The notes beneath the pieces are model-generated. The model ran no database searches, was not told where the DNA came from, and saw nothing but the letters and a program-made list of their open reading frames with translations. Position numbers and translations under genes: made by a program. Positions 24,107 through 33,439 of a stretch of 58,692 nt of DNA are shown here, in pieces (within the stretch, counting starts at the first letter, position 1; every line of letters starts with the position of its first letter). This stretch comes from Chloroflexota bacterium (GTDB lineage: Bacteria; Chloroflexota; Anaerolineae; JAAYEA01). Location of the stretch: NCBI GenBank assembly GCA_019873665.1, contig JAIOAV010000016.1, positions 1-58,692 on the forward strand, given 5' to 3'.

Positions 24107-27100
24107 GTTCCTGCACGGCGCTTGTGTGGCGTGCCAGGTCTTCGCGCAACTGCGCGACGTTGTTCCCATACCGCAGCCGTCGCGCCAAAAAGGCGAACTC
24201 TTCGCTATCTGGTGGTGGCACCGTCAGGTCCTTGGCGTTGCCGCGCACCATGCGCAGCGCGTCTATCAGCCAGCGCAGAAAGGTGTGGGCGCGGCGCAAC
24301 CGCGCATAATCCTCGGCAGAGAGCGCGCCGACGGCGGCCAGCACGGCCATTGCCTCGCGGATGTTGGTGCAACGCACCGCCGGATGCTGCGCGCCGTGAA
24401 TGATCTGTAACCCCTGCACCAGGTACTCCAGGTCGGCGAGCCCGCCCGGACTATACTTGGCGTTCAACGTCCCGCCGTTGACCAAATGGCGGACCTGCCG
24501 TTCGCGCATGGCGCGCATGGCGGTCACGTCAAACGGCTCGCCTGTATAGACAAACGCATCGCGCAGCCGCGTGATCTCCGCGCCAAGCGCGCTGTTCCCC
24601 GCGATGGGCCGCAGCTTGACCAGCGCCTGCCGTTCATACGGCCAGGCGGGGCCATCCGGACCAAAGTAGCGGCGGAACGATTCCATCGAGACGGCCAGGC
24701 TGCCCGCCTTGCCATAGGGGCGCAGTTGCAGGTCTATCTGGAAGATCCCCTCGCGCTTGGCCTGGATCGCACTGACGCAGTTCTGCACGAGCTTTTCGTA
24801 GAACTCGGCGGTCGTGATGACCGTGGGCCCCGTCGTCTTGCCATTCGCCGCATAGATGAACATCAGCTCGATATCGGAAGCAAAGCCCAGCTCTCGCCCG
24901 CCGCACTTGCCCAGCGCGCAGACGCTCATGTCGCTGACCTGGCCGCTCTCCGTCAGTGGCGTGCCATAGACGGAGCGCAAGTCCTCGTGGCAGAGGTGAT
25001 ATGCGGCGTTGATGATCACCTCTGTCAGGTCGGTGAGCTCCTTGGCAAAGTCCCAGAACTCGCCCGTGTAGCCGAGGATGTGACGCATGTCAATGCGGAA
25101 CATCTCGCGGTCCTTGAACGCATTCAGCGTGACTCGCCAGGGCGCATCTTCGGATGGCGGCTGCGGGCCGGCGTGCACGGGGCGCAACGCAGCCTCCAGA
25201 TCCGCCTGTAGTTGCGCACGCGACTTGGCCGACGATAGGGCGTCCACGTCGCGCACTACCGGGAAGAGATTGGCATATTGCATGCGCAGGAAATCGTCCC
25301 AGAGAAAGTCGCTGACGCCGAGAAGCCGGGCCAAAGCATCCAGCACTTCCTGCCGTTCCAGCGATGCCAGCTCGTCCGGCCAGTTTGGCCGCTGGAAGAG
25401 GTCCGCGATGAACTCACGAAAGTGGAGCAGCGCCGATTCGGGGTTCGATGAACGCGGCAGGAGGTGAGTAAAGTGCTTGATCAACACCGTCGCCGCGCGC
25501 AGCTCGCGCTGCTTGATCGGCGATGTGATCTTGTTCCCGTTCGCGTCTGTCACGTAGAGCGTATCACGCACGCGGTTATCGGTGGTATCCACCGCCACGC
25601 GCGCGATGTAAACCCCCGTCAGCGCCAGTGCGTTCGTGAACTCGTACAGAAAGCCGATCGTATCGAGCGCCCTGATGCGCAATACGGTGTAATGCGCCGA
25701 GGTGTCATTGTCTATCTCGATCTCGACTGGATAAAGCGTGCTGGTTGTCGTTGTTAGGTCGTGCAATGCAGCGGCTACACGCTTGGCCAACTCGCCCTGC
25801 GCCTCGCGCTGCTGTCCGCTCTGCATTAGCCTAAGCAACCCTGCGAGATCATCCTGATATCGCTGCCATGTCTCTGCCGTCACCTGATGTCGCACCGGCG
25901 TGACGGTAAAGACGTCAACGATCTTGCGCCGCGCGTCCCGACGAGGTGCCGGCGTTGTCGCCTGTGGCTCGTATGTGAAGACGTCGCCGTCGTCAATCGT
26001 TACGCCGTAGACAAAGAGGAGGCCGCAGATCAGGGAAAGCTCTCCCGGATAGTCGTAGGCCACGATGGTCACGCGCCAGCGGCCATCTGCCAACGCCGTG
26101 GCATCCACCTGCACTAACCGCTCCCGGTCCAGTTGGTCTGCCAGCACGGCGTGGCGTCTGATCTCATCGGCGCTGAAGGTGGCGGCGTAGGAGGGATCCA
26201 TCCGCGCCACGTGATCCTGGACTGCCGGCGACGGTGGCGATGGCTCTATCTGGTCATGGTTTGGCATGTCGTTACCTCCCAGATGGCGCAGATAGACAGC
26301 GCGGATGGCAGCCCGATGCTGCTCGTATCGTTCCACGAAGCGCTCGTTCGCATCGTCCCCCTCAAACCCGAGCCGCCGCGCCAGGTGTCGCAGCTCCGAG
26401 GTGTCGTCCGGCAGGATATGTGTCTGCCGGTAGTGCATCATCTGCAAGTAATGTTCGATCTTCCGGAACAGGATATAGCCATCTACCAAGACCCGGTGCT
26501 CGTCAGTGGAAAGGAGATGACTGTTCGCAAGGCGTAACAGTCCATCCAGCGTGTTGCCGCTGCGGATTTCAGGGTGCGCGCGCCCATGGGTGAGTTGCAG
26601 GTATTGGGTAACGAACTCGATGTCGCGGATGGAACCTTCTCCCAGCTTGACCTCGCCCCACTCGCGGCCTCGCTGGCGTAATTGCGCTTCGGTGCGCTCC
26701 TTCATCGCGCGCACGACGCTGCGCAATGTGCACGCGTCGAGGTCGTATAGAGAGCCCTGGATTCGCTGCAGGAACGCTTCCCCCACACTCCGATCTCCGG
26801 CGATCACCCGCGCCTTGAGCAGGGCCTGCTTTTCCCAGAGGCGCGCGTGTCGCTCCAGGTAGGCGATATAGCCATCCGGCGAGCAGACCAGCGCCCCTGT
26901 TTGTCCCCAAGGGCGAAGCCGCATGTCCACGCGATAGAGAAATCCCTCCGACGTTACGTCGCTCAGTGCCGCGATCAGCCGCGCACCGAGGCGCTGATTC
27001 GCCATGCTAACCGAGTTGGCGATGAACAGCAGATCAATGTCGGAGCTATAGTTCAGCTCGCGCCCGCCGAGTTTGCCCAGGGCGATCACTGCCAAGCCAT

Positions 27101-27788
27101 CTTGTGAAGTCTCGCCTTGCGCCGCCGCGATCTCCAGACAGGCCGTCACCAGGCCATCGGCCAGCTCCGAGAGCTGCGCCGTCACCACCGGCAGGTCAAA
27201 GAGGTCGAGCAAGTCACAGGCGCCGATGCGCAGTAGCTCCCAGCGCTGGTATCGGCGCAACGCGTCGAGTTGGTCAGCGGTTGTCGTGTGAGCAGCGATG
27301 ATCTCTCTCGCCTCTGCGAGGATCTGATCATGATCTCTGAGATGCGATAGTCGCTTGTGTTCCACCAGACGCGCCAGATACTCGGGATGGCGCAACAGGA
27401 TCTCGGTGAGGAACTGGCTGCCGGCGAAAAGTGTGGCCAAGATCTCCAGGGCGCGAGGTTGATCGGCCAGGTAGTGCCATGTCGCCTGGCGCGAGGTGCT
27501 CTGTGCGAATCGCTCTAGGTTGACTAGGACACGATCCGGGCCGGCGACGTTCGCGAGAGTCAGCAGAAGATGCGGCAAAACCCGCGCCAGCGCCGTCCGC
27601 GACGCGGGGTCGGTGGCCAGCCGCTGTAAACGACTCGCGGCATCTCGCCAATCGGCAAAGCCAGCGGGCTGCAGCAGGCGGCAGGCTTTGTCATCGGACA
27701 GGCATGCCGTCAGAAGCAATTCGCAGGCGTGTTCCGATATCATCTCATCAATCCCTCTGATCTGCGCGATGAGTTGTAGCCGTCTCAT
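24084..27788 (-). CDS. glnE: glutamine synthetase adenylyltransferase with internal ACT domains
   Basis: About 1234 aa against roughly 950 in Escherichia coli. It adenylylates and deadenylylates glutamine synthetase. The N-terminal transferase half has GGRELNYSSDIDLLF near residue 245; the C-terminal half has GGRELGFASDIELMF near residue 965, where the second Asp of SDxD is Glu. Between them (about 555-770) are two ACT-like segments (RWRVTIVAYDYPGELSLICG and YTVLRIRALDTIGFLYEF) like those of GlnD, an insertion not found in the classic enzyme. The start at 27788 is chosen because the promoter places the transcript start near 27807, downstream of earlier ATGs; ATG 27743, with AGAGGG upstream, is an alternative. 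Confidence 0.88.
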   Translation of the reverse strand: MRRLQLIAQIRGIDEMISEHACELLLTACLSDDKACRLLQPAGFADWRDAASRLQRLATDPASRTALARVLPHLLLTLANVAGPDRVLVNLERFAQSTSRQATWHYLADQPRALEILATLFAGSQFLTEILLRHPEYLARLVEHKRLSHLRDHDQILAEAREIIAAHTTTADQLDALRRYQRWELLRIGACDLLDLFDLPVVTAQLSELADGLVTACLEIAAAQGETSQDGLAVIALGKLGGRELNYSSDIDLLFIANSVSMANQRLGARLIAALSDVTSEGFLYRVDMRLRPWGQTGALVCSPDGYIAYLERHARLWEKQALLKARVIAGDRSVGEAFLQRIQGSLYDLDACTLRSVVRAMKERTEAQLRQRGREWGEVKLGEGSIRDIEFVTQYLQLTHGRAHPEIRSGNTLDGLLRLANSHLLSTDEHRVLVDGYILFRKIEHYLQMMHYRQTHILPDDTSELRHLARRLGFEGDDANERFVERYEQHRAAIRAVYLRHLGGNDMPNHDQIEPSPPSPAVQDHVARMDPSYAATFSADEIRRHAVLADQLDRERLVQVDATALADGRWRVTIVAYDYPGELSLICGLLFVYGVTIDDGDVFTYEPQATTPAPRRDARRKIVDVFTVTPVRHQVTAETWQRYQDDLAGLLRLMQSGQQREAQGELAKRVAAALHDLTTTTSTLYPVEIEIDNDTSAHYTVLRIRALDTIGFLYEFTNALALTGVYIARVAVDTTDNRVRDTLYVTDANGNKITSPIKQRELRAATVLIKHFTHLLPRSSNPESALLHFREFIADLFQRPNWPDELASLERQEVLDALARLLGVSDFLWDDFLRMQYANLFPVVRDVDALSSAKSRAQLQADLEAALRPVHAGPQPPSEDAPWRVTLNAFKDREMFRIDMRHILGYTGEFWDFAKELTDLTEVIINAAYHLCHEDLRSVYGTPLTESGQVSDMSVCALGKCGGRELGFASDIELMFIYAANGKTTGPTVITTAEFYEKLVQNCVSAIQAKREGIFQIDLQLRPYGKAGSLAVSMESFRRYFGPDGPAWPYERQALVKLRPIAGNSALGAEITRLRDAFVYTGEPFDVTAMRAMRERQVRHLVNGGTLNAKYSPGGLADLEYLVQGLQIIHGAQHPAVRCTNIREAMAVLAAVGALSAEDYARLRRAHTFLRWLIDALRMVRGNAKDLTVPPPDSEEFAFLARRLRYGNNVAQLREDLARHTSAVQELNNRLLG

Positions 27789-27813
27789 TCCCCGCGGCCG
27801 GGGACAGCGCTTC

Positions 27814-27842
27814 ATTATAGGGTCGCTGCGGCCGCACGTCAA
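27814..27842 (-). promoter_or_regulatory. promoter of glnE
   Basis: Minus strand: TTGACG (27842-27837), 17-bp spacer, TATAAT (27819-27814). The -10 box overlaps an in-frame ATG at 27815, which therefore cannot be the start of glnE. Confidence 0.82.
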
Positions 27843-27844
27843 AG

Positions 27845-27862
27845 AGTACCCATCTGGGTACT
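27845..27862. promoter_or_regulatory. palindrome between divergent glnE and glnA promoters
   Basis: AGTACCC-ATCT-GGGTACT, 7-bp arms, lying exactly between the two -35 boxes. A second imperfect palindrome (AGACA...TGTCT, 27863-27878) adjoins it and overlaps the glnA -35. Both are candidate binding sites for a nitrogen regulator. Confidence 0.6.
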
Positions 27863-27891
27863 AGACAAGCGCCTGTCTATGCGGCTATAAT
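27862..27891 (+). promoter_or_regulatory. promoter of glnA
   Basis: TAGACA (27862-27867), 18-bp spacer, TATAAT (27886-27891), 60 nt before the glnA start. Confidence 0.75.
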
Positions 27892-27950
27892 GGCGGCGTT
27901 GTGGAAAGCAACTCATGACAACGTGAGCAGAATCGGGGAGGTTGGCAGCT

Positions 27951-29360
27951 ATGCCGAAGACAGTTGCAGACGTGATCCAGATGGGCAAAGAAGTCAAGAT
28001 GGTGGACCTCCGGTTCACCGACATGCCGGGCACATGGCAGCACTTTAGCATCCCGGCGCGCGAGCTCACCGCTGAGCTTTTCGAGGAGGGGATCGGTTTC
28101 GATGGCTCCTCGATCCGTGGTTTCAAAGAGATACACGAATCGGATATGCTTTTGATGCTTGATCCGGATACTGCGTTTATGGATCAAGTGCTGGAAGTGC
28201 CGACTATGGTGATCTTTTGTGATGTGTACGATCCGATCACCCGGCAGCCCTATTCGCGGGACCCGCGATATGTTGCTCGAAAGGCCGAAGCGTATCTGAA
28301 ACAGACCGGCATCGCCGATATCAGCTATTGGGGGCCAGAGGCTGAGTTCTTTCTCTTTAACAGTGTGCGCTATGGCGAGTCCATGAACTCGTCCTACTAT
28401 TACATTGACAGCGCAGAGGGCTGGTGGAACAGCGGCGTGGAGGGCAGCAAGGGTGGGCAGATCTCGCCCAAGCGCGGCTATTTCCCCGTGCCGCCCACGG
28501 ATACATTGCAGGACGTGCGCAGCAAGATCGTTCTGGCCCTGGAAGCCGCCGGCGTGCCAATAGAAGTGCACCATCATGAGGTGGCTACCGCGGGCCAGAC
28601 GGAGATCGACATGCATTTTGGCCCGCTGGTGCGCATGGCGGATAGTCTCCTCATTTACAAGTACATCGTCAAAAACGTGGCGCGCCTCAATGGCCTGACC
28701 GCTACCTTTATGCCGAAACCGATCTTTGGCGACAACGGCAGCGGCATGCACGTGCACCAAAGCTTGTGGAAAGGCGAGAGGAACGTGTTCTTCAGCGAGT
28801 CCGGCTATGCTCAACTGTCGGATACGGCGCGCTACTATATCGGCGGCCTGCTGAAGCACGCGCCGGCGCTGCTGGGCATCGTGGCGCCCACCACCAACTC
28901 GTACCGCCGCCTGGTGCCGGGCTATGAGGCGCCGGTCAACCTGGCCTATTCGCAGCGGAATCGCTCCGCGATCTGTCGCATCCCGGTCTATTCCAAGAGC
29001 CCGCGCGCCAAGCGCATCGAGTTTCGCGCGCCGGATGGCTCCTGCAATCCTTACCTCGCTTTTGCGGCGCAGTTGATGGCCGGTCTGGACGGCATTCAGA
29101 ACCAGATAGATCCCGGCGAGCCGATGGACAAGGATCTCTACGACCTGCCACCGGAAGAGGCCAAGCAGGTCAAACAGGTGCCCGGCTCGCTGAACCTCGT
29201 GCTGGATGCGCTGGAGGCCGATCACGAGTTCTTGTTGAAAGGGGATGTTTTTACCGAGGACTTGCTGGAAGCCTACATCGCCTACAAACGTGAGGTGGAG
29301 GTGGACCCGGTGCGGATTCGGCCCCACCCTTACGAGTTCACCCTCTACTTTGACGTGTAA
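27951..29360 (+). CDS. glnA: glutamine synthetase type I
   Basis: Makes glutamine from glutamate, ammonia and ATP; dodecamer in the cytoplasm. 469 aa. Metal and substrate segments are intact: the GPEAEFF glutamate motif, GSGMHVHQS, the [16 protein letters not shown] loop and the NRSAICRIP arginine motif. The adenylylation site is present, Tyr397 in [11 protein letters not shown], the same position as in E. coli, so this is the adenylylated GSI-beta form; its modifier glnE is divergent next door. ATG 27951 has GGGGAGG 10 nt upstream. A terminator hairpin follows. Confidence 0.97.
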   Translation: MPKTVADVIQMGKEVKMVDLRFTDMPGTWQHFSIPARELTAELFEEGIGFDGSSIRGFKEIHESDMLLMLDPDTAFMDQVLEVPTMVIFCDVYDPITRQPYSRDPRYVARKAEAYLKQTGIADISYWGPEAEFFLFNSVRYGESMNSSYYYIDSAEGWWNSGVEGSKGGQISPKRGYFPVPPTDTLQDVRSKIVLALEAAGVPIEVHHHEVATAGQTEIDMHFGPLVRMADSLLIYKYIVKNVARLNGLTATFMPKPIFGDNGSGMHVHQSLWKGERNVFFSESGYAQLSDTARYYIGGLLKHAPALLGIVAPTTNSYRRLVPGYEAPVNLAYSQRNRSAICRIPVYSKSPRAKRIEFRAPDGSCNPYLAFAAQLMAGLDGIQNQIDPGEPMDKDLYDLPPEEAKQVKQVPGSLNLVLDALEADHEFLLKGDVFTEDLLEAYIAYKREVEVDPVRIRPHPYEFTLYFDV

Positions 29361-29378
29361 GGGCCGGAGATATCACAC

Positions 29379-29417
29379 CGCAAGGGCCGTGGGTGGGCCT
29401 CCCGGCCCTTGCGCTTT
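29379..29417 (+). terminator. intrinsic terminator of glnA
   Basis: Perfect 11-bp stem (29379-29389 with 29403-29413), 13-nt loop, then a short pyrimidine/T-rich tail (CTTTCTC). Besides this and the next promoter the 335-bp gap 29361-29695 shows nothing. Confidence 0.8.
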
Positions 29418-29580
29418 CTCCGCCGCGATTTGCGCCAAACGGGTCAGTGTAGTTCGTGCGGTCTGTTTGTGTGCCTTTGCTTCGTCCTGTCCTTTACACT
29501 GATCGGGCTCGCGTCCGTGCTACAGTTCGGGCTTCTCCTCCCAGGCGGACTATGGTACGCTGGTGGTTCGTCCTGTCAAG

Positions 29581-29609
29581 TTGACTATCCGATCATACAG
29601 TGCTACAGT
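29581..29609 (+). promoter_or_regulatory. promoter of the GAF histidine kinase operon
   Basis: TTGACT (29581-29586), 17-bp spacer, TACAGT (29604-29609). The expected start near 29616 excludes the ATG at 29600. Confidence 0.65.
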
Positions 29610-29695
29610 GGTGGGTGATATATCGGCTTGGTGGGCACGCAGCCGATGAAACGCCTGTCTCTTGTGCGTCCCTCGGTTCTGAACGAGCTCGTGTG

Positions 29696-31915
29696 ATGAT
29701 GTCCGCATCTCCTGACCAGATATTAACCGAACAGAACCCGCATCTGCTGCAAATCCTCTCGCGCCTGCATGAGATCGGCGCAGCGGTCAGAAGCATCAGC
29801 CCCGGCGACGACACGTGCCTAACGGCGACGTTGCGCCTTGTTGCCTCCAGCCTCGCCGATGGTCTGCCTGGAGCTTCCGTGGTGATCTGTACGTATGACC
29901 CGGCGTGCGCCGAATTTGACCCAGATAGCAGCATCGCAGTGGGGGAGCATGCCAGCGCGCTTTCTGCCAATCTGCTGCGCGCCGATGATCTCGGGGCGCG
30001 CGCGCTGCAAGCGCGCCGTCTGATGGCAGCGGATGAGCCGGAGAACGCCACCATGGTGGTTCCACTGCAAGTAGCGGATCAGGCGCTTGGCGTCTTGGGC
30101 TTGCAGCTTGATATGGCGCGTCCTTTGAGCGAGGGCGAGCGGCTACTATTGGAGGTCCTTGCCGATCAGGCTGCGATAGCCATCTATCAGGCGCGCCGCT
30201 TGACGGCGGTGCAGCGAGATCTAGCGCGCAAGGAGAACGAGCTGAGCCGACTGCGGCGCGCTGGCTTGCTCATCTCCTCCCAGTTGCGGCTGGAGGAGAC
30301 GCTGGAGGCGATCCTGCGGATGGCACTTGAGGTGACGGATGCCGAATATGGCATCTTTCGCCTGGTGGACAAAAGCGGGCGGAACCTGATCACGCGGGCT
30401 GTTGCGGGGGAGATGCTGGCCAAACCGCGCACAGAGGTGCTGCCAATTGACAGCAATAGCATCATGGGGTGGGTGGCGGAACGTCGCCAACCGGTGTGCA
30501 TTCGCGACCTACAGGTGGAGCCGTGGTCGCGCATCTACTATCCACTGGACTCGAACCTGCGGATGCGGGCCGAGCTGGCAGTGCCGCTCATCAGCGCCAG
30601 TGGCCGACTGGAGGGTGTCGTCAACCTCGAGAGCCCCCATGTGGACGCGTTCAGTGAAGAGGATAGCCACTTGCTGCAGGCGTTGGCCACGCAGGCGGTG
30701 ATCGCCATTCAAGAGGCGCGCCTGCTGGACGCTCTGCAAGAAGTAGCTGCATATCTGTTGACGCGGCCATGCCAGGAGGTGCTTAGCCGCGTGGTGGAGC
30801 TGGCGTGCGACCTGCTGAACGCCGCAGCCAGCGCCATCTGGACGGTGGAAGGCGACGAACTGGTGTTGCAGGCCGCCAGCGCGGGGTATGAGCATGGCGA
30901 ACGGCTGCCGCTCCGCGGCAGCCTGACCGGGCAAGTCGTGCTTACGGGCGAGGTGGTGACTGCCGATGACGTGCGCGATGATCCTCGCTTTCACCGGCGG
31001 GATCTGGCGCAGGCGCAGGGATGGAGTCGGGCGCTGATCATCCCGCTCCTCGCCAGCACCGACAGCAAGCCGATCGGGGCTTTCAGCGTCTATAGCGCTG
31101 GTCCGATCCCCGGCCGCTTCGTCGAATCAGAGTGGGATAAAAAGGTGCTCACCTGCCTGGCGCACTATGCGGCTTTGGCTGTCCACAACGCCGCGCGTCA
31201 GGAGGCGCTGCGCGTGGCGCAGGGACAACACGCCATCGCCGAGACATTTGCGGCGGTTGGCGACATCGCTGCCAACCTGCTGCATCAGCTCAACAACAAG
31301 GTGGGCACGATACCTGTCCGCGTCCAGGGGATTCAGGACAAGTGCGGCGCGGCGCTCGCCGTTGATCCCTATCTGGCGACGAATCTGGCCGAGATCGAGC
31401 GGAGCGCCTCGGAGGCGATGGAGGTTGTGCGGGAGAACCTGGCGCACCTCAATCCGATCCACCTTGCGCCGGTGGATGTGGCCGCCTGCGTCTCGGCAGC
31501 GGTTCAGGCGGTCCGTCTCGAAGCTGATATCACGCTGCACATCGAAGACGTGGCGGATCTGCCGCCGGTGATGGCCGGGCAACGGAGTCTGACGCTGGTG
31601 TTTGCCAACCTACTGGAGAATGCCAGCGACGCCATGGGCGGACACGGCACAGTGACCATTCGCGGCGCCGCGATAGGAAACTGGGTTGAGGTCTCGGTTG
31701 CAGATGACGGCCCGGGCGTGGCCCCGGAGTTGCACGAGCGCATATTCGATCTTGCCTATTCGGGTCGCAGGTCTCGCGCCGGCAAGCTGGGCTTTGGCCT
31801 CTGGTGGGTGAGAACGCTCATGACGCGCTTGGGAGGATCGGTAACGGTGGAGAGCGACGGGCGCCATGGCAGCACGTTCCGCATTCGGCTGCCGCGGGCG
31901 GAGACGGAGCTATGA
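29696..31915 (+). CDS. soluble GAF-domain sensor histidine kinase
   Basis: 739 aa without membrane helix. Three GAF-like sensor domains (about 15-170, 200-350, 365-510) are followed by a kinase core: H-box LLHQLNNKVG, N-box NLLENASDAM, G1 DDGPGV and G2 GKLGFGLW. Short HxLNN H-boxes of this kind occur in kinases of the nitrogen-sensor type. Signals could be small molecules or redox state; no chromophore cysteine is obvious. The start is ATG 29696 or 29699 (GTG 29693 possible); the ribosome site is weak. The regulator gene overlaps by 4 bases (ATGA), so this is a cognate pair. Confidence 0.87.
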   Translation: MMSASPDQILTEQNPHLLQILSRLHEIGAAVRSISPGDDTCLTATLRLVASSLADGLPGASVVICTYDPACAEFDPDSSIAVGEHASALSANLLRADDLGARALQARRLMAADEPENATMVVPLQVADQALGVLGLQLDMARPLSEGERLLLEVLADQAAIAIYQARRLTAVQRDLARKENELSRLRRAGLLISSQLRLEETLEAILRMALEVTDAEYGIFRLVDKSGRNLITRAVAGEMLAKPRTEVLPIDSNSIMGWVAERRQPVCIRDLQVEPWSRIYYPLDSNLRMRAELAVPLISASGRLEGVVNLESPHVDAFSEEDSHLLQALATQAVIAIQEARLLDALQEVAAYLLTRPCQEVLSRVVELACDLLNAAASAIWTVEGDELVLQAASAGYEHGERLPLRGSLTGQVVLTGEVVTADDVRDDPRFHRRDLAQAQGWSRALIIPLLASTDSKPIGAFSVYSAGPIPGRFVESEWDKKVLTCLAHYAALAVHNAARQEALRVAQGQHAIAETFAAVGDIAANLLHQLNNKVGTIPVRVQGIQDKCGAALAVDPYLATNLAEIERSASEAMEVVRENLAHLNPIHLAPVDVAACVSAAVQAVRLEADITLHIEDVADLPPVMAGQRSLTLVFANLLENASDAMGGHGTVTIRGAAIGNWVEVSVADDGPGVAPELHERIFDLAYSGRRSRAGKLGFGLWWVRTLMTRLGGSVTVESDGRHGSTFRIRLPRAETEL

Positions 31916-33036
31916 GCTCACAGCCGCGTGCGCTGATTGTGGAGGATGATCGCGCTTGGCAACAGATATTGGGCGAGCTTCTGGCCGATGCCGGTTTGGC
32001 GGTGGATGTGGCAGATAGTATTCCTGCCGCGGTCGCCGCGCTCAAGGCCGCGCCACACCGGCTGGCGGTAGTGGACCTCTCGTTGGCGGGCGGAGATCAC
32101 CGCAACCAGGATGGACTGCGTGTACTCGATGCGGCGCGCCGCTTGGATCCGAGGTGCGTTACGATCATGCTGACCGGCTTTGCCACGGTGGAGCTGGCCG
32201 TCAGCGCGCTGGGCGCGCATGGCGCGCTCACCTGTTTGCGCAAGGAAAAATTCAACCGCGCCGAGTTTCGCGAGCTCGTGAAACGCGCCCTGGCAACTGC
32301 GCCGGCGGCGCACGTCTCCGCGGGTGATGTTGCTGCCCCTCAGGCCGGCGTGAGTCAGGCAGTGCATCCGGCTGCTGCACGGCCTTCCGGTGACGCGCTC
32401 GTCGTCGAGGATGACGCGGGCTGGCAGAACATCCTGACAGAGCTGCTCACGGACGCCGGTTATCGCGTGCGCGTCTGCAGTGGCTTTGGCGAGGCGTTGG
32501 GCTGCTTGCGTCGCGAGAAGTTCGGCCTGGCGGCGGTAGACCTGTCCTTGGGGGGCATAGCAGAGGTGGATCTATGGAAACCGGCCGAGTCGGCGCAGGC
32601 GCTGGATGGCTATCGGCTGCTGGCGAGCACGCGTGCCGCCGGCTTGCCTACCATCGTCGTCAGCGGCGTGGCGGCGCCCGCCGACATCGAGCGCGCCTAT
32701 GCTGAGCATGGCATCTTTGCCTATCTGGAAAAGCAGACTTTTACTCGGCAGGCGTTCTTGGAAGCGGTGGCCGGAGCGCGAGCCGCGGCTAATGCATCTG
32801 GCGAGCTGGAGAGGCTGACGGCGCGCGAGCGTATGGTGCTGGAGCTGCTGGCACGCGGTCTGACAAACAAGGAGATCGCCGAGGCGCTGGTCATCACCGA
32901 GAACACGGTAAAACGCCACCTCAAATCCATCTTTGGCAAACTCGCCGTACACACGCGGGCTGCCGCTGCGGCGAAAGCCATTAGCGCCGGTATCCCGGCA
33001 GACCTGTCAGAACCGGGGGACGCCGCCAGCGGCTAG
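31912..33036 (+). CDS. double-receiver LuxR-type response regulator
   Basis: 374 aa: receiver 1 (about 5-125, acidic pair D12/D13, phospho-acceptor D55), an Ala/Pro linker, receiver 2 (about 160-285, acceptor D210), then a LuxR/NarL helix-turn-helix (LTARERMVLELLARGLTNKEIAEAL...VKRHLKSIFGKL) at about 300-365. Both receivers follow a VDLSL acceptor strand, so they look like an internal duplication, though receiver 2 has a longer loop after D210. The ATG overlaps the kinase stop. Target genes are unknown. Confidence 0.9.
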   Translation: MSSQPRALIVEDDRAWQQILGELLADAGLAVDVADSIPAAVAALKAAPHRLAVVDLSLAGGDHRNQDGLRVLDAARRLDPRCVTIMLTGFATVELAVSALGAHGALTCLRKEKFNRAEFRELVKRALATAPAAHVSAGDVAAPQAGVSQAVHPAAARPSGDALVVEDDAGWQNILTELLTDAGYRVRVCSGFGEALGCLRREKFGLAAVDLSLGGIAEVDLWKPAESAQALDGYRLLASTRAAGLPTIVVSGVAAPADIERAYAEHGIFAYLEKQTFTRQAFLEAVAGARAAANASGELERLTARERMVLELLARGLTNKEIAEALVITENTVKRHLKSIFGKLAVHTRAAAAAKAISAGIPADLSEPGDAASG

Positions 33037-33138
33037 CGCAGCGCGATTGCCGTTTCACAGCCACCCTGTGAATGACCGTCCAACGACGCCCATGCGTCTC
33101 GGGGCAGAGGCTGTTTCCGACATCAAGAGGGGGTCCAG

Positions 33139-33321
33139 ATGTTCCCATTTCGCGGCGGCAGAGCCGGAGGCAGATTCTTTCGTCCCGGGCGCCGTCCATG
33201 GCGCAGGCCCATCGTGCCTCCCTATGCGTATCGTCGGGGATTCGGGTGTTTGGGCTGCCTGCTGCCGCTCATTGGCGCTGCATTGTCTCTGCTGTTCGCT
33301 CTGCTCGTGATCCTGCTCTGA
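33139..33321 (+). CDS. small Arg/Gly/Pro-rich membrane protein
   Basis: 60 aa. The first 35 residues are rich in Arg, Gly, Pro and aromatic residues; the C-terminal third is a single hydrophobic helix (LLPLIGAALSLLFALLVILL) preceded by a GCLGC motif. An AAGAGGGGG ribosome site lies 5 nt before the ATG. Similar small basic one-helix proteins occur in other Chloroflexota, as I recall, but no function is known. It lies 100 nt after the response regulator. Confidence 0.55.
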   Translation: MFPFRGGRAGGRFFRPGRRPWRRPIVPPYAYRRGFGCLGCLLPLIGAALSLLFALLVILL

Positions 33322-33398
33322 TACGCCCCGCATTTCCTGGCAAGAAGAGAATGGTGCAAGGCGTCTTGCTTTGGCGCCGTTGCCTTGTCCCCGTGATC

Positions 33399-33430
33399 GC
33401 GCCCTAGCGCTGCCGCCAGCGCTAGGGCGC
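33399..33430 (-). terminator. terminator after the thioredoxin reductase gene
   Basis: Perfect 14-bp stem (33399-33412 with 33417-33430), CCGC loop, 9 bp beyond the trxB-like stop. No T tract. Confidence 0.65.
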
Positions 33431-33439
33431 CACTGGCTG

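Noticed and set aside
27789..27842. Longer N-terminus for glnE
   Set aside because: The -10 box overlaps the ATG at 27815, so the extra codons are upstream of transcription.
27885..29327. 480-codon frame antisense to glnA
   Set aside because: glnA is certain and the antisense translation shows no family motif.
29600..29695. Longer N-terminus for the GAF kinase
   Set aside because: The frame begins between the -35 and -10 boxes of the likely promoter and the extra residues show no domain.
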